In this document: piece after piece, positions 48,890-58,287 of the stretch
How positions within the stretch are numbered: position 1 is the first letter of the stretch
Layout: every line of letters starts with the position of its first letter
IMG/VR virus record: IMGVR_UViG_3300021373_002787
Location: 22,217 to 86,216 of that record
From: a virus
DNA: 64,000 nt
Direction: 5' to 3' (one strand)
Program-made: the position numbers and the translations under genes
The notes under the pieces: generated by a model
What the model was told of the DNA's origin: nothing
Databases searched by the model: none
The model's input: the letters and a program-made list of their open reading frames with translations, nothing else

Positions 48890-51625
48890 TTAGTTTACTT
48901 TTAACATATTTCTATGTATTGAGTTAGTATTACCATTCGAATCTTCAACCTCTAACGAAATAGTGTACTCGCCAGGGTGTCTGAATAGATATGTTAACAC
49001 TATATCACCATAATATATATCACTTTTATCTGGTGCAGTATTATTAGTTATTGTCCATTTGTTTAATTTCATTCCCGGCATCTTAGAGAATTCAGGGCAG
49101 AATGTAACATGGGTTGATCTATTAACGCTTCTCCAGTCGCTGTAGATTTCAGTATCGTCAAAGGTTGGATTGTATGCTCTTCCATGATATTCGCCATCGG
49201 TTGTTCCATTAGTAAGAGTTACTGAATCATAGTCAAATGTTCTAGAGTAGCCCTTTCCGACAACTAAAATATAGATGAAAGTCTCGGTTCCATTTATATC
49301 TTCGAACACTGGGTTGAAATTAAATTTAGAGATAATAGGATCTGTAGAAGCGTTAAGTTCGTCAGCAAGGGCTTGCCATCCTGTAATATCAACGTTTGAT
49401 ACAGGTGTAGCAACAGTTACCTCAACGCTTCCTGTCTCTATCTCGTTCGTTGAAGGGTTCGTGTGTACTATCTCAAGTACTGAACCGTTCTGTATTGTTT
49501 GAATAATAAACGATGAGGTTGTATCAGATCCGACTCTAGTAGCATCCCACCAAAGATCTTCTGTCCATCTCCAATCAAAATCACTATTATCCCAAGAGTA
49601 TGGCCCAGCGGTTTCGCTAAACCCATCTTCAGAAAAAATGTCTTTATATCTTGAAACTGTTGAGAAGTTAATGTCTTCTGGTGAAGTTGTATCATGTACA
49701 TAATTTGCTCTATCAAGCCCTAAATACCAACTAGCATTAATTTCATCTAGTATGTTTTCATTTTGATATGGAGCGTCCCAATATCCTCCTGCCTGGTCGA
49801 ATTTAACCTCTTTTTTATCATTCCATGTGTTTTTACCTCTTCTTTTATAAAACGCATATAGCTCAACCTCTTTAAGATAGACGTCAAGCATGTCATTTTT
49901 AAAGTCGTATGATCTGTGTCCAAACAGGTCGTATGTTCTCATTTCAACGCTATAGGCTCCTTCATATGGTAAAAATACCGGGAATCTTAAATAGTCATCA
50001 ATTGGTCCTCTAAAAGAATGTTCCCATCCATTAGGACCTGTAACGATCCATTCAATTTCATATACCCATCTTTTCCACCAATTATCCCAAGTTACTTGAG
50101 GATCGATTGAATCATTCCAATTGAATTGTGCAGAGTCCCATGTATATTCAAATGTCTTTTGACCATCAAGAATTACTGGACAACCTACAGGAACTTGGGT
50201 ACTATTTGAAATAGAATAATTGAAAGTATCTAGTGGTTGATCGTAATAAGTCTGGTAAAACAGGGTAAATGCCTCTCTAAGATCTGACAATTGTTGAGAA
50301 CTAAGTGTATCGTAGTCTTCAAATGCAGTATTTAAAATTGCTTGAGTATCGGCATATCCGGTTCCGACTGTATCGCTTGGGTCATAAACTTTCTTTAATA
50401 TTAAAGCAACGTCTTCTACAAAAAGCGTTCTTTCGATCGGAAAATGTTCGTATTTAATATCGATACCTTCTGTTACAAATGTAATCGGATTCTGATTATT
50501 CCAAATATTTTGATTCTTTTGTGCAAAGAAGTCTGCCTCTCCGGTAATGTCGACGATTTTAGCATTTAGTGGAAGATATTCTTTGTGTAACTTTCTTTTT
50601 AAGCCATACAATTTAATTAATACCTCTTCTGGCGTAAAATCAAAAACCTCATCTACCTTTGGAATGTCCCATTCATCAACTTCACCATTCGGTACATTAA
50701 TCTTATAGACAAGACTAAAACGACTTGTCTTCTTAAGATTGCTCGAAGGAAGTTCAATATCGAGTTTCTTTCTAATAGCCTCTCCATATTTGCTTGAGTT
50801 TGCAACCGGAATAGCCTTCAACTTACCGAAAGAATTGCTGCCAGTATTAATATTTAACCAATATTCCTTTAGAGTCAAATTATTATACCCAAAAAAGTCA
50901 ATTGCATTTAGAACGGCTTTATATGTTCCAATGAACGGCTTGATATTTGAAAGTTCTAATAAGAGCTCTCTTCTCTTTTGATTTAATAGGATCTGGTCTG
51001 GAGCCATCTCAGTAATATCGTGCTCTTTGAATAGGATAAAATCGCCATCGTCAAGAGTTGCTCCAAAGTTTTGAAGTAGTATCTTTAATCTCTCATCTTC
51101 GCCAACAACCTCTCCGTAGATAAAAATCTTTGCGATAAGTGTTCTAGTACCTCCATTATTTTCATAAACTAGAAGTGTTCTTTGGTGCCTTCCCTCTTCT
51201 CCAGAGCTTAACGCAACATTGATTTGAATAGCTTCATTATCTACTTCAGTTACTTGATTTAATCCATCTACATTTTGTCCAACTGAAGTAGTAGAATCAA
51301 GGATCGGAGCCTCTTTCTCTCCGTCTGTAATCTTTAATACTCCTCCTTGTAAACTCGCACCATATAGATTAATGTCCTCCGATTCGTAGATATTTTCACT
51401 CCACTTGTATTCAAATTTAGAAGCACCTGTCGAAATCGCGATCGGTTTGTTAAGATACACATCACCATTAAGCTCAACCTCTTCCATGATAAAGATATTT
51501 ACTGACTCATATAGGCCAGTAGAAACCTCATCTAAAAAGATCGAAGCTTCCCAAACACCATCTCCATTTTGAACAGCGTTTAAGTTGTACTCGGTACCTT
51601 TAAATATTTTAAGGTTATTGTGCAT
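48890..51625 (-). CDS. Baseplate wedge-type protein in gp7 position (911 aa)
   Basis: The gene follows gp6 and the 90-aa gene, the place of the gp7 gene in T4. The 911-aa protein has an N-terminal beta region, an FFGYNNLTLKEYWLNINTGS segment, and a Trp-rich middle (SAQFNWNDSIDPQVTWDNWW). It also has at least two PKD-like beta domains: FLPYEGAYSVEMRTYDLFGH near 560, and the C-terminal FRHPGEYTISLEVEDSNGNT. The PKD-like parts suggest that it also reaches outward. The assignment rests mainly on order and size (T4 gp7 has 1032 aa). Confidence 0.5.
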   Translation of the reverse strand: MHNNLKIFKGTEYNLNAVQNGDGVWEASIFLDEVSTGLYESVNIFIMEEVELNGDVYLNKPIAISTGASKFEYKWSENIYESEDINLYGASLQGGVLKITDGEKEAPILDSTTSVGQNVDGLNQVTEVDNEAIQINVALSSGEEGRHQRTLLVYENNGGTRTLIAKIFIYGEVVGEDERLKILLQNFGATLDDGDFILFKEHDITEMAPDQILLNQKRRELLLELSNIKPFIGTYKAVLNAIDFFGYNNLTLKEYWLNINTGSNSFGKLKAIPVANSSKYGEAIRKKLDIELPSSNLKKTSRFSLVYKINVPNGEVDEWDIPKVDEVFDFTPEEVLIKLYGLKRKLHKEYLPLNAKIVDITGEADFFAQKNQNIWNNQNPITFVTEGIDIKYEHFPIERTLFVEDVALILKKVYDPSDTVGTGYADTQAILNTAFEDYDTLSSQQLSDLREAFTLFYQTYYDQPLDTFNYSISNSTQVPVGCPVILDGQKTFEYTWDSAQFNWNDSIDPQVTWDNWWKRWVYEIEWIVTGPNGWEHSFRGPIDDYLRFPVFLPYEGAYSVEMRTYDLFGHRSYDFKNDMLDVYLKEVELYAFYKRRGKNTWNDKKEVKFDQAGGYWDAPYQNENILDEINASWYLGLDRANYVHDTTSPEDINFSTVSRYKDIFSEDGFSETAGPYSWDNSDFDWRWTEDLWWDATRVGSDTTSSFIIQTIQNGSVLEIVHTNPSTNEIETGSVEVTVATPVSNVDITGWQALADELNASTDPIISKFNFNPVFEDINGTETFIYILVVGKGYSRTFDYDSVTLTNGTTDGEYHGRAYNPTFDDTEIYSDWRSVNRSTHVTFCPEFSKMPGMKLNKWTITNNTAPDKSDIYYGDIVLTYLFRHPGEYTISLEVEDSNGNTNSIHRNMLKVN

Positions 51626-51897
51626 TATTTAACGTTTGTGTTATCTTTTTTAACCGTAAAGTTTTTCCACTGTTGCAATTTCTTTACTGAGTTAATAATC
51701 TCGTTTAAATAATCATTAATGAAAGAGATAAAATCACTCATTGTTTGATTTCTTAAAATATGCCCTGAAAGATTTCTCTGCATTAGACTCTCAGAATAGT
51801 CGAATCCTTGATTTTTCAAGTCATTCTTTCTAGTCTTCGCTCCTGAATAGAGATTCTTAAGTTTATATTTTAATAAGTCCTTATATAAAGATTCCAT
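51625..51897 (-). CDS. Small structural or assembly protein (90 aa)
   Basis: A 90-aa basic, mostly helical protein beginning MESLYKDLLKYKLKNLYSGA, with no membrane segment. It sits between the gp6 and gp7-position genes and overlaps both neighbours by one base, so it is translated together with the baseplate proteins. It may be a small wedge component or a chaperone. Confidence 0.6.
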   Translation of the reverse strand: MESLYKDLLKYKLKNLYSGAKTRKNDLKNQGFDYSESLMQRNLSGHILRNQTMSDFISFINDYLNEIINSVKKLQQWKNFTVKKDNTNVK

Positions 51898-53723
51898 TAT
51901 AATGCTTTTCTTGTTCCAGCCTGTAATCTAGTATAAACTGTTCTAGGTACTGGCGTTTCGTCAAATGTTACAGAAAGACTTGCTTCTTCGTTAATTTTAG
52001 GAGTGTCTTCAATTAGGTCACCGTCACGGTCTAACCAACCGCCTCTAAATACAGCAACTTCCTCTTTTTCCATAATGATATCGCCCCATTGGTCGAGACC
52101 TGCAATATCATAAGGAATTGAATCGTTCGGCTCAATATTAACCTTCTTTACATCGTCGATTTTCTTAAAGAAGACGTACTTTTGTTTTCCGTTTCCAATA
52201 TCTTCAAGAGTTACAGGTTCTTGAGCTGCTATTGTTGTTGTTACTGACTCATAATATCCAAGTCTTCTTGCTGTCTCTTCGGTTTCACTTCTAAACTGAA
52301 CGTTTACCGCATCTACGCCTTCAACCTCTTCCAAGATGTAGATAATATCACTCTTCGGTAACTTATCTCTTCTTGTAATGTTTAACATATAGTTTGACAC
52401 TGCAGTTCTTATATCATTAAAGATGTCCTCTTTGCTAAATCCTTCAAAATATCTAACTGAAATATCAATAGCATATTTACGAATCTTTGGTCTTACGAAC
52501 TGAACCTCACTTGTTACCATCATTTGACCGCTCTCTTGTAAAACTTCATACATTTTATCGTATTCCGTTTGGTCAAAGAACATTTCCTGCTGTGGAATTG
52601 AGAAGTAGTCCTGATTTTTTGCTAGCTTCTTATTAATATCTGGAACCGCAAAAATATAAACAACATTATCGTCGTCAATATATCCATCATCGCTCGTGTT
52701 ATAAGCATCAATATATGAGAATATTCCATATCTTGATAGGAAATATTCATAATTATCTGGGGTTGCAAGAACAAATGACTTACTTGCAAATGGAGCAATC
52801 ATCTTAGTAAATTCAGTAGATTCAGGCTCCGACCCCATTTTAGGAGCTGAAGTAACCTCAACGTCTAACAATTCGTTTAAGTCGTAGAAATTTCCAGCAG
52901 CATCTTTACCCTCATCAACCCATTTAATTTTTAGGTCTTCTGCATCTTCAATGTTTCCTTTGGCGCCTTCATGTATAATATACTCAACTTCAATTGTCGA
53001 TCCAAGTACTGGAATTGATCCAAAGTTATTTGTTCCAAAATAGATGTCAAGCCCACCGCTAATACCGGTCTTTACAATAAATCCTTTATCGCCTGAGTTC
53101 ATTTCATAGATTGAATTAAATTTAGACCATTGTTCACCATTAACAGAAACCTTAACCAAGTTATGATCAGTTTTTCCGGTTTGTATATTATATGTCTGGA
53201 AACTTTCACCGTCTCCCGTAAGAGTTTGTGTCTCTACTTTACCCTGTACAATAACTGCTTTAATCTTCTCTACTTGAGATTTTGAAATTCTAAACAAGTC
53301 TTTTGATGTTCTTACCATATATGAAAGACCATTTGCCTCAAGTTTAAATTCAGCGTTTGCAGGAATAGAAATACCATCGCCTGCAATTTTGGTGAAATCA
53401 CCAGACTCTGGTTTTAATCTAATCGATATTTCTCCAGTTGCCGCGAACCCTCTAGTTGGATCGTGTCCAGTAAGTCTTGCTAGACCATAAATAGATTCAG
53501 GCTGCTGAGCAGTATAGATGTTTTGTTCTACTGTCGAGTCTTCAACATAGAATAGAATAAGTTCTCCAAGTTCAGAAAGTACTCTTAAGATCTGAGCAAA
53601 TGGAGAAGCGTTAGTAAATAGAGTGTTTGACCTTTCGTAAAGCCTAGAAATATAGGTTCGAGTGTCCTCGAATATCTGTTGAGCCGTTGCTCTTGTTTTT
53701 GTTAAGAATTTTAATTCAGCCAT
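51897..53723 (-). CDS. 6: Baseplate wedge protein gp6 (baseplate J-like)
   Basis: gp6 joins the wedges into the ring of the contractile baseplate. The 608-aa length is close to T4 gp6 (660 aa). The N-terminus has the helical FEDTRTYISRLYERSNTLFT and then FAQILRVLSELGELILFYVE, a helix-rich start common to gp6/J proteins. The middle has strand pairs (VKVSVNGEQWSKFNSIYEMN, then GLDIYFGTNNFGSIP) typical of the J-like domain, and the C-terminal half has KYAIDISVRYFEGFSKEDIF, then KSDIIYILEEVEGVDAVNVQ. Its position directly after gp25 supports the call. Confidence 0.75.
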   Translation of the reverse strand: MAELKFLTKTRATAQQIFEDTRTYISRLYERSNTLFTNASPFAQILRVLSELGELILFYVEDSTVEQNIYTAQQPESIYGLARLTGHDPTRGFAATGEISIRLKPESGDFTKIAGDGISIPANAEFKLEANGLSYMVRTSKDLFRISKSQVEKIKAVIVQGKVETQTLTGDGESFQTYNIQTGKTDHNLVKVSVNGEQWSKFNSIYEMNSGDKGFIVKTGISGGLDIYFGTNNFGSIPVLGSTIEVEYIIHEGAKGNIEDAEDLKIKWVDEGKDAAGNFYDLNELLDVEVTSAPKMGSEPESTEFTKMIAPFASKSFVLATPDNYEYFLSRYGIFSYIDAYNTSDDGYIDDDNVVYIFAVPDINKKLAKNQDYFSIPQQEMFFDQTEYDKMYEVLQESGQMMVTSEVQFVRPKIRKYAIDISVRYFEGFSKEDIFNDIRTAVSNYMLNITRRDKLPKSDIIYILEEVEGVDAVNVQFRSETEETARRLGYYESVTTTIAAQEPVTLEDIGNGKQKYVFFKKIDDVKKVNIEPNDSIPYDIAGLDQWGDIIMEKEEVAVFRGGWLDRDGDLIEDTPKINEEASLSVTFDETPVPRTVYTRLQAGTRKAL

Positions 53724-53741
53724 CTATCTGGTTTCAATTTT

Positions 53742-54095
53742 TTAAGCAGCTACTGAGACCACAAACGTGTTATCAATAGTAATATCTATATATGCCTCGT
53801 CTCTAATCTCTCCTCTAACGAAAGCAATATCAACATCTACTCCATATTTTCCAGCAAGTGGACAATACTTTGAGATCTGTCTTGTTATCTCGTTTTTTAT
53901 TGTAAATTCATTGGCATTTAATGAATATAAAAGATCGTTAAGACTACATCCAAACTCAACATCGCCCAATACTTCTCCCTTATTGGTAAAAAGTATCGTT
54001 TCGATTTGTGTAATCAATTTCTGAACCTCATCATTTGTTTGAAGTTCAGTTGATCGATAGTTAGGATCTCCTACGGTCTTTATATACAATTCCAT
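53742..54095 (-). CDS. 25: Baseplate wedge protein gp25
   Basis: The 117-aa protein is a member of the GPW/gp25 family (T4 gp25: 132 aa), which links the wedge to the tail sheath and starts sheath polymerisation. The family signature is clear: a helix with QKLITQIETILFTNKGEVLG, then DVEFGCSLNDLLYSLN, then a helix and two strands (KYGVDVDIAFVRGE, YIDITIDNTFVVSV). It lies directly before gp6, as expected. Confidence 0.85.
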   Translation of the reverse strand: MELYIKTVGDPNYRSTELQTNDEVQKLITQIETILFTNKGEVLGDVEFGCSLNDLLYSLNANEFTIKNEITRQISKYCPLAGKYGVDVDIAFVRGEIRDEAYIDITIDNTFVVSVAA

Positions 54096-54111
54096 ATTCT
54101 ATTTATTATAA

Positions 54112-54954
54112 TTAGCTGTGGAACATCCAGTCAACTCCTTCGTCTCCTTTAATTTCTTCATTAATTTCAGCAAGTTCCTCGTCTCCCATTGACTTAATAG
54201 CGTCATAGTCGAAGTCAACATTTCCAGGAAGAGCAAACTTAAAGATTCCAAGTTTAGCACCGAGAGACTGTTTAATCTTAGCACTTACATATCTAAAGAA
54301 AATCTCATCATTGTACAGTGCACAGTCGCTAATTGTTTCATAAACTTGAAGAATCACATCACCCTTTGGGGTGTCTCCCATAAACTTTAACTCTCCAGTT
54401 AATTGTGAATATGAGAATGAAATTGGATTCTCTAGGATTTGTCTAGCTAAATCGACAAGTGAAGCATTAACAACATAATATTGTAACTCTTCTGCAAACT
54501 CGGCAGGACCTGAACCTTCATATGCATCTCTAAATAACATCTTATCAATTGCAAAGTCATTTCCACCTTCAAATCGAAGATCCATTCCTCCACCGCCGCC
54601 TTGCCAGCCGCTTGTTAGGTCCCAAAGACCAAATACTGAATAGACCTCACCAGATCCATCAGGTCTCGCTCCTGGAAGATGTAGAGCTCTGTGGTTTTTA
54701 AAGTATTCACTACTAAAAACAGTTTTCGGAATGTGATAAAAGTTCTCAGTTACCGAATACTCATACTTTTTATAGAACCATTTTTTAGCTCTTTTAATAA
54801 TGTTTAGGATTTCTCGTTGAGGAAGGTTTACCGGAACCATACATGCGCCGGTGATTTCATCTCCAATTTCTTCAAGAAATGCGTTCAAGCAATTATCACC
54901 AAAATCTCTTGGTGTAGTTAGTCCTGAATCGCTTCCACTTCTAATTTCGCTCAT
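54112..54954 (-). CDS. Neck protein, possibly gp13-like
   Basis: A 280-aa protein with an N-terminal segment LPQREILNIIKRAKKWFYKK that I associate with T4-like neck protein gp13 (T4: 309 aa). A glycine-rich loop (SGWQGGGGG, about 115-123), FAIDKMLFRDAY, and a long helical region (LVDLARQILENPISFSYS, then FFRYVSAKIKQSLGAKLGIF) follow. The acidic C-terminus ends WMFHS. The placement next to gp25 fits an order of head-to-tail connection genes, but it is not conclusive. Confidence 0.45.
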   Translation of the reverse strand: MSEIRSGSDSGLTTPRDFGDNCLNAFLEEIGDEITGACMVPVNLPQREILNIIKRAKKWFYKKYEYSVTENFYHIPKTVFSSEYFKNHRALHLPGARPDGSGEVYSVFGLWDLTSGWQGGGGGMDLRFEGGNDFAIDKMLFRDAYEGSGPAEFAEELQYYVVNASLVDLARQILENPISFSYSQLTGELKFMGDTPKGDVILQVYETISDCALYNDEIFFRYVSAKIKQSLGAKLGIFKFALPGNVDFDYDAIKSMGDEELAEINEEIKGDEGVDWMFHS

Positions 54955-54955
54955 T

Positions 54956-56269
54956 TTATGAGTTTATTTTTTTACTTACGACAACTTCAGCGTCGTCAAA
55001 TCTTGTTTCATCACTTACAAACCCCTCTCTAAAAATACCACCAATCATCTTTCCTTTGAAAACCCCATCTCTTCCAAACACATAACAGTTTTTAGCAGTG
55101 ACACTACCATTAACATAAGAAGATTTGATCTTTGATTCGGTAACTTCAGTTCCTTGATAAAGATTACAGTATTCTATTGTTGAGTTTTTAACCTTACAAT
55201 TATAAAAGTTCGAATTAAATACATTTCCATTAACCTCACAGTCAACAAGATCAAAACCATCAAGCTCGTAACAAACTGGGAATTTACCATCTTTCACCTG
55301 AATTGCTCCTAAGTCTGAGTCATAGTTAATTATGCCATCTACAAGTCCTCCAACCGATAGAGCAGAAACAATCTTATGTTTAATTCTTTCCCATTGCAAT
55401 CTTATTACGGTGTCTGATTCTTGCAAATCAACCATTAGATCAATTTTCGGAAAATGCTTCTTTAAGTTTTTATGGTCCTTCAATATTTCTCTATATGGAA
55501 GGTTTCTATTAAGAATCTTTTTCAATTCAACTTTATTAGTGTCTGTAAATTCCGTATGAAAGCAAGACTTCCACATTTGAATAATAAATCTATCTAATAG
55601 GTAAAATATATTGTCCTTCTTTTCTTCGTAGTCTTTTCCTCCAACATACCTAAACTCAAGATAATTTTTAATCTTCTTGTCAAAATTTATTCCGTAATAT
55701 TTTGTGTTAGGAAAATTGAAATTATTTACAGTTAAAAAACTATCATTAAAATAGAAAGACTCGTGTTTAGGCATAACCCACTTAATAGACTTTGCATAAA
55801 TTGAATCTTTTCGGTTTGGAAATAATTTATAAACTTGATCCTCATTGAACTCAAGGATAAACTTAAGAACGTTCATCTTTGAGATTGTGTTATTGTCTTC
55901 AAGATAATTCTTATCGAATGAAAGATTTAAGTGAATTGAAGACCTGTCGGTAGTGTAGCCATTTTCTTTTATCCATCCTAGCATTTTTAAGATTACTATT
56001 CTGGCGTTTTTATATGGCATCGCACCGGTAACTAACTCAATTAAGCCTTTACCTCCCGACATGTCAGGTTCTATCTTAAACACCTTATCATCGGGCTGAA
56101 AATCAGAGTGTGCTTTATCTTCGAGCTGTATTTTACGCCCAAGAAGTTCAGAAACTTTTTGTTGAGTTTCCTCTAGACTGTAATTAGAGTAAAACTCAAA
56201 CTCGATCCCAACAAGAGAAGCGTTGAGCACCGAGTTTGAGTCTGAATGTCTATTTAGTGTTTGCATCAA
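54956..56269 (-). CDS. Amidoligase-like enzyme fused to a pentapeptide-like beta-helix
   Basis: The 437-aa protein starts with a catalytic-looking domain: VGIEFEFYSNY (about 20-30), FKIEPDMSGGKGLIELVTGA (about 65-85) and SSIHLNLSFD (about 113-122). These fit the pattern of amidoligases of the glutamine-synthetase fold (GxExE and HxN motifs), which join amino groups to carboxylates. From about 335 to 420 the sequence changes to a beta-helix-like run with repeated N, C, V and S positions (VNGNVFNSNFYNCKVKNSTI, then VNGSVTAKNCYVFGRDGVFK). Such a fusion next to tail genes is unusual. It could modify a virion or host-surface protein. The substrate is unknown. Confidence 0.55.
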   Translation of the reverse strand: MMQTLNRHSDSNSVLNASLVGIEFEFYSNYSLEETQQKVSELLGRKIQLEDKAHSDFQPDDKVFKIEPDMSGGKGLIELVTGAMPYKNARIVILKMLGWIKENGYTTDRSSIHLNLSFDKNYLEDNNTISKMNVLKFILEFNEDQVYKLFPNRKDSIYAKSIKWVMPKHESFYFNDSFLTVNNFNFPNTKYYGINFDKKIKNYLEFRYVGGKDYEEKKDNIFYLLDRFIIQMWKSCFHTEFTDTNKVELKKILNRNLPYREILKDHKNLKKHFPKIDLMVDLQESDTVIRLQWERIKHKIVSALSVGGLVDGIINYDSDLGAIQVKDGKFPVCYELDGFDLVDCEVNGNVFNSNFYNCKVKNSTIEYCNLYQGTEVTESKIKSSYVNGSVTAKNCYVFGRDGVFKGKMIGGIFREGFVSDETRFDDAEVVVSKKINS

Positions 56270-56297
56270 ATGATTATGATATTATACCTTTGTTTAG

Positions 56298-56305
56298 TAT
56301 ATATC
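56298..56305 (-). promoter_or_regulatory. GATATATA box upstream of the amidoligase-like gene
   Basis: The minus strand reads GTGATATATACTAAAC, 28 bases upstream of the ATG at 56269, in the 55-bp gap after the S1-domain gene. The spacing is the same as for the box before the S1-domain gene. Confidence 0.45.
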
Positions 56306-56324
56306 ACTATCAGTATTGTGCAAT

Positions 56325-57599
56325 TTATTCTGGAAGCTTAAGAAAGATCTTTTGAGAATCTTTATCAATTCTACTAATCTGAACGGTTATCTTATCTCCT
56401 GCATTATATAAATCCATCACTGATGGTTCTAATTCACTAACATGCAAAAGACCAACCAGTCCGGTATCAACTGTTATAAACAACCCGTAATCTTTTTTAG
56501 TTTTTACGGTAGCCTCGACAGTACATGGGCATTTAAACTTTTTATCAACATCTCTCCATGGATTATCGATTGTTTCTGCCTTTTGACTTAACGTTATTTT
56601 AGAATTACTAATTATGTCTTTTACCCAGAATTCAATCACATCTCCTGGTTTAATTTCTCTTGACTTAAATTTAGAGAGCGTGTCAGCGTCTAAATCGTTA
56701 GTGTGAATCATTCCAGTAAGACATGTGTCAAACTCAACAAATACACCATATTTAGCAGTTCCTGTTACACTACCAGTTAGCTTATCTTCGATCTTCGCCT
56801 TTAGCTCTTCAATTTTACCAGGTATAAGAGCTTTTAAGTATTTTCTGTGAGAAACTACAATCGTACCTCTTTCCGCTGAGAAGGATACGGGTACTACATA
56901 TAATTCTTCTCCAAGAATAGAATTAAAGTCGTGTAGCTTGTTGATTCCAGCTAGTGATCCTGGCATGAAACAATCAACTCCTTGAATATTGACGATATAA
57001 CCACCGTTCTCGATTAATCTATCAATCTTACCAACCCATGCTGTATCTCCATCTTCTACTCCAGCCTGTAAGTCTCTAAATACTTTTTGTTTCATTCCAC
57101 CAGAGATAGAACCTAAAACGTGGTCCTCTTTGGCTTGAACAAGAACAGAAACATCATCACCTGGACGATATTCTTCGATAATATATCGAGGTTCTTTAGA
57201 AGTTTTAACATAGACCATTTCTCTCCAGTTAACATCAACTGTAATCCATTCTGAACTAATAGCAAACACTTTACCGTCGATAATTTCACCTTCAGTTACT
57301 GAAGATCTCATATTCGACATGCTATTATGTCCTTCCATTAGGTCATACATCTCTTGAGCATATGGCTCTCTAGAGTAGACCCTGTCTCCTTCTTTAGTCT
57401 TAATGTGTGGATTTGGTTTTCGATAGACTGTAATGCAGGTTGCTTCATAAGCAGCCCAGTCAAATTCACCATTGGCGTCTAGCCAGTTTTCGATGCGGTC
57501 AGCGCCGCCGTCATTTTCAGAATCTGGAGTTTTAACTTCCAGAGTTTCTACGGGAGTAAGTTCTTTCTTCTTAATCCTCGCTCTTTTTTTGTCTGTCAT
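56325..57599 (-). CDS. S1-domain (ribosomal protein S1-like) RNA-binding protein
   Basis: A 424-aa protein with about 100 N-terminal residues of its own (acidic and helical), followed by four OB-type S1 domains at about 103-165, 185-255, 272-340 and 356-423. Typical S1 stretches are GKIDRLIENGGYIVNIQGVD, GSVTGTAKYGVFVEFDTCLT (then GMIH), and VKTKKDYGLFITVDTGLVGL (then LHVSEL). S1 recruits mRNA to the 30S subunit and is especially important where Shine-Dalgarno sites are missing, as in Bacteroidota and in this phage. It could redirect ribosomes to phage mRNA, or protect or process RNA. It has its own box upstream and stands among late tail genes, which is an odd place for a translation factor. 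Confidence 0.8.
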   Translation of the reverse strand: MTDKKRARIKKKELTPVETLEVKTPDSENDGGADRIENWLDANGEFDWAAYEATCITVYRKPNPHIKTKEGDRVYSREPYAQEMYDLMEGHNSMSNMRSSVTEGEIIDGKVFAISSEWITVDVNWREMVYVKTSKEPRYIIEEYRPGDDVSVLVQAKEDHVLGSISGGMKQKVFRDLQAGVEDGDTAWVGKIDRLIENGGYIVNIQGVDCFMPGSLAGINKLHDFNSILGEELYVVPVSFSAERGTIVVSHRKYLKALIPGKIEELKAKIEDKLTGSVTGTAKYGVFVEFDTCLTGMIHTNDLDADTLSKFKSREIKPGDVIEFWVKDIISNSKITLSQKAETIDNPWRDVDKKFKCPCTVEATVKTKKDYGLFITVDTGLVGLLHVSELEPSVMDLYNAGDKITVQISRIDKDSQKIFLKLPE

Positions 57600-57627
57600 T
57601 TATTTTTAGATTAAAAGTGTAACAATG

Positions 57628-57635
57628 TATATATC
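57628..57635 (-). promoter_or_regulatory. GATATATA box upstream of the S1-domain gene
   Basis: The minus strand reads AAGGATATATACATTG, 28 bases upstream of the ATG at 57599, in the 43-bp gap after the 214-aa gene. It belongs to the recurrent candidate promoters. Confidence 0.45.
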
Positions 57636-57642
57636 CTTTAAA

Positions 57643-58287
57643 TTAGAGTGGTCTCATTCCAGTCCATGGAGTTGGCAATGGAAATGGTGGAGTCCCAGGA
57701 ACCAGACCAATATATGCTCCTGTGATTGATAACATATGCTGCTCAAGCCCTTTTCTAATATCACTTGCCATATCTTTGTATGCTTGTTCCTGTGAATTGG
57801 TGTTAAAGTTTCTAGTAAATGCATTCTTAAACCCGTTCGTTACCGAAATTGGATTTCCAGGAAAGAATAAAAGAGATCCTGGAAGAGGAGCCCTTAAAAC
57901 TGCATATTGGGCGGGTGGTGGAAAGGGGCTTATAGATCCTGGAACAGCGGCGGCTCCCCAATATGCAACTACGGCTGCACCAATTGGAGACATCAAGACC
58001 ATGTTAGGTTTGATATTTGTCAATTGCATAGTTTTAAGAGCAGAAAAAATGGCTGCTTGAATTCCAATTTTAGCACCGCTTAAGAGCCCTGTTCCAATAG
58101 GAGTAAGTGGTCTCTTAAAAGTAATAAGTGTTCCTTCCACCGAAGCGATAGCAACTTGATGATACAAATCAGTGATTATCGTTGCAGTCTTAATAAGTTC
58201 AATATCGGGAGAACTTGGCTCTTCTGAAACATCTGCCCTCTCCTGTAACTTTTGCGCTAATTGCTGTTCAAATGTTGCCCAATTCAT
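57643..58287 (-). CDS. Structural protein, Pro/Gly/Ala-rich (214 aa)
   Basis: The 214-aa protein has a helical N-terminus (ATFEQQLAQKLQERADVSEE) and a middle rich in Pro, Gly and Ala (about 90-150, with PIGAAVVAYWGAAAVPGSIS and PFPPPAQYAVLRAPLPGSLL). A helix (QAYKDMASDIRKGLEQHMLS) and a Pro-rich end, PGTPPFPLPTPWTGMRPL, follow. It is translationally coupled to the 296-aa gene. The family is not recognised. Its location in the baseplate/spike block suggests a structural role. Confidence 0.55.
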   Translation of the reverse strand: MNWATFEQQLAQKLQERADVSEEPSSPDIELIKTATIITDLYHQVAIASVEGTLITFKRPLTPIGTGLLSGAKIGIQAAIFSALKTMQLTNIKPNMVLMSPIGAAVVAYWGAAAVPGSISPFPPPAQYAVLRAPLPGSLLFFPGNPISVTNGFKNAFTRNFNTNSQEQAYKDMASDIRKGLEQHMLSITGAYIGLVPGTPPFPLPTPWTGMRPL

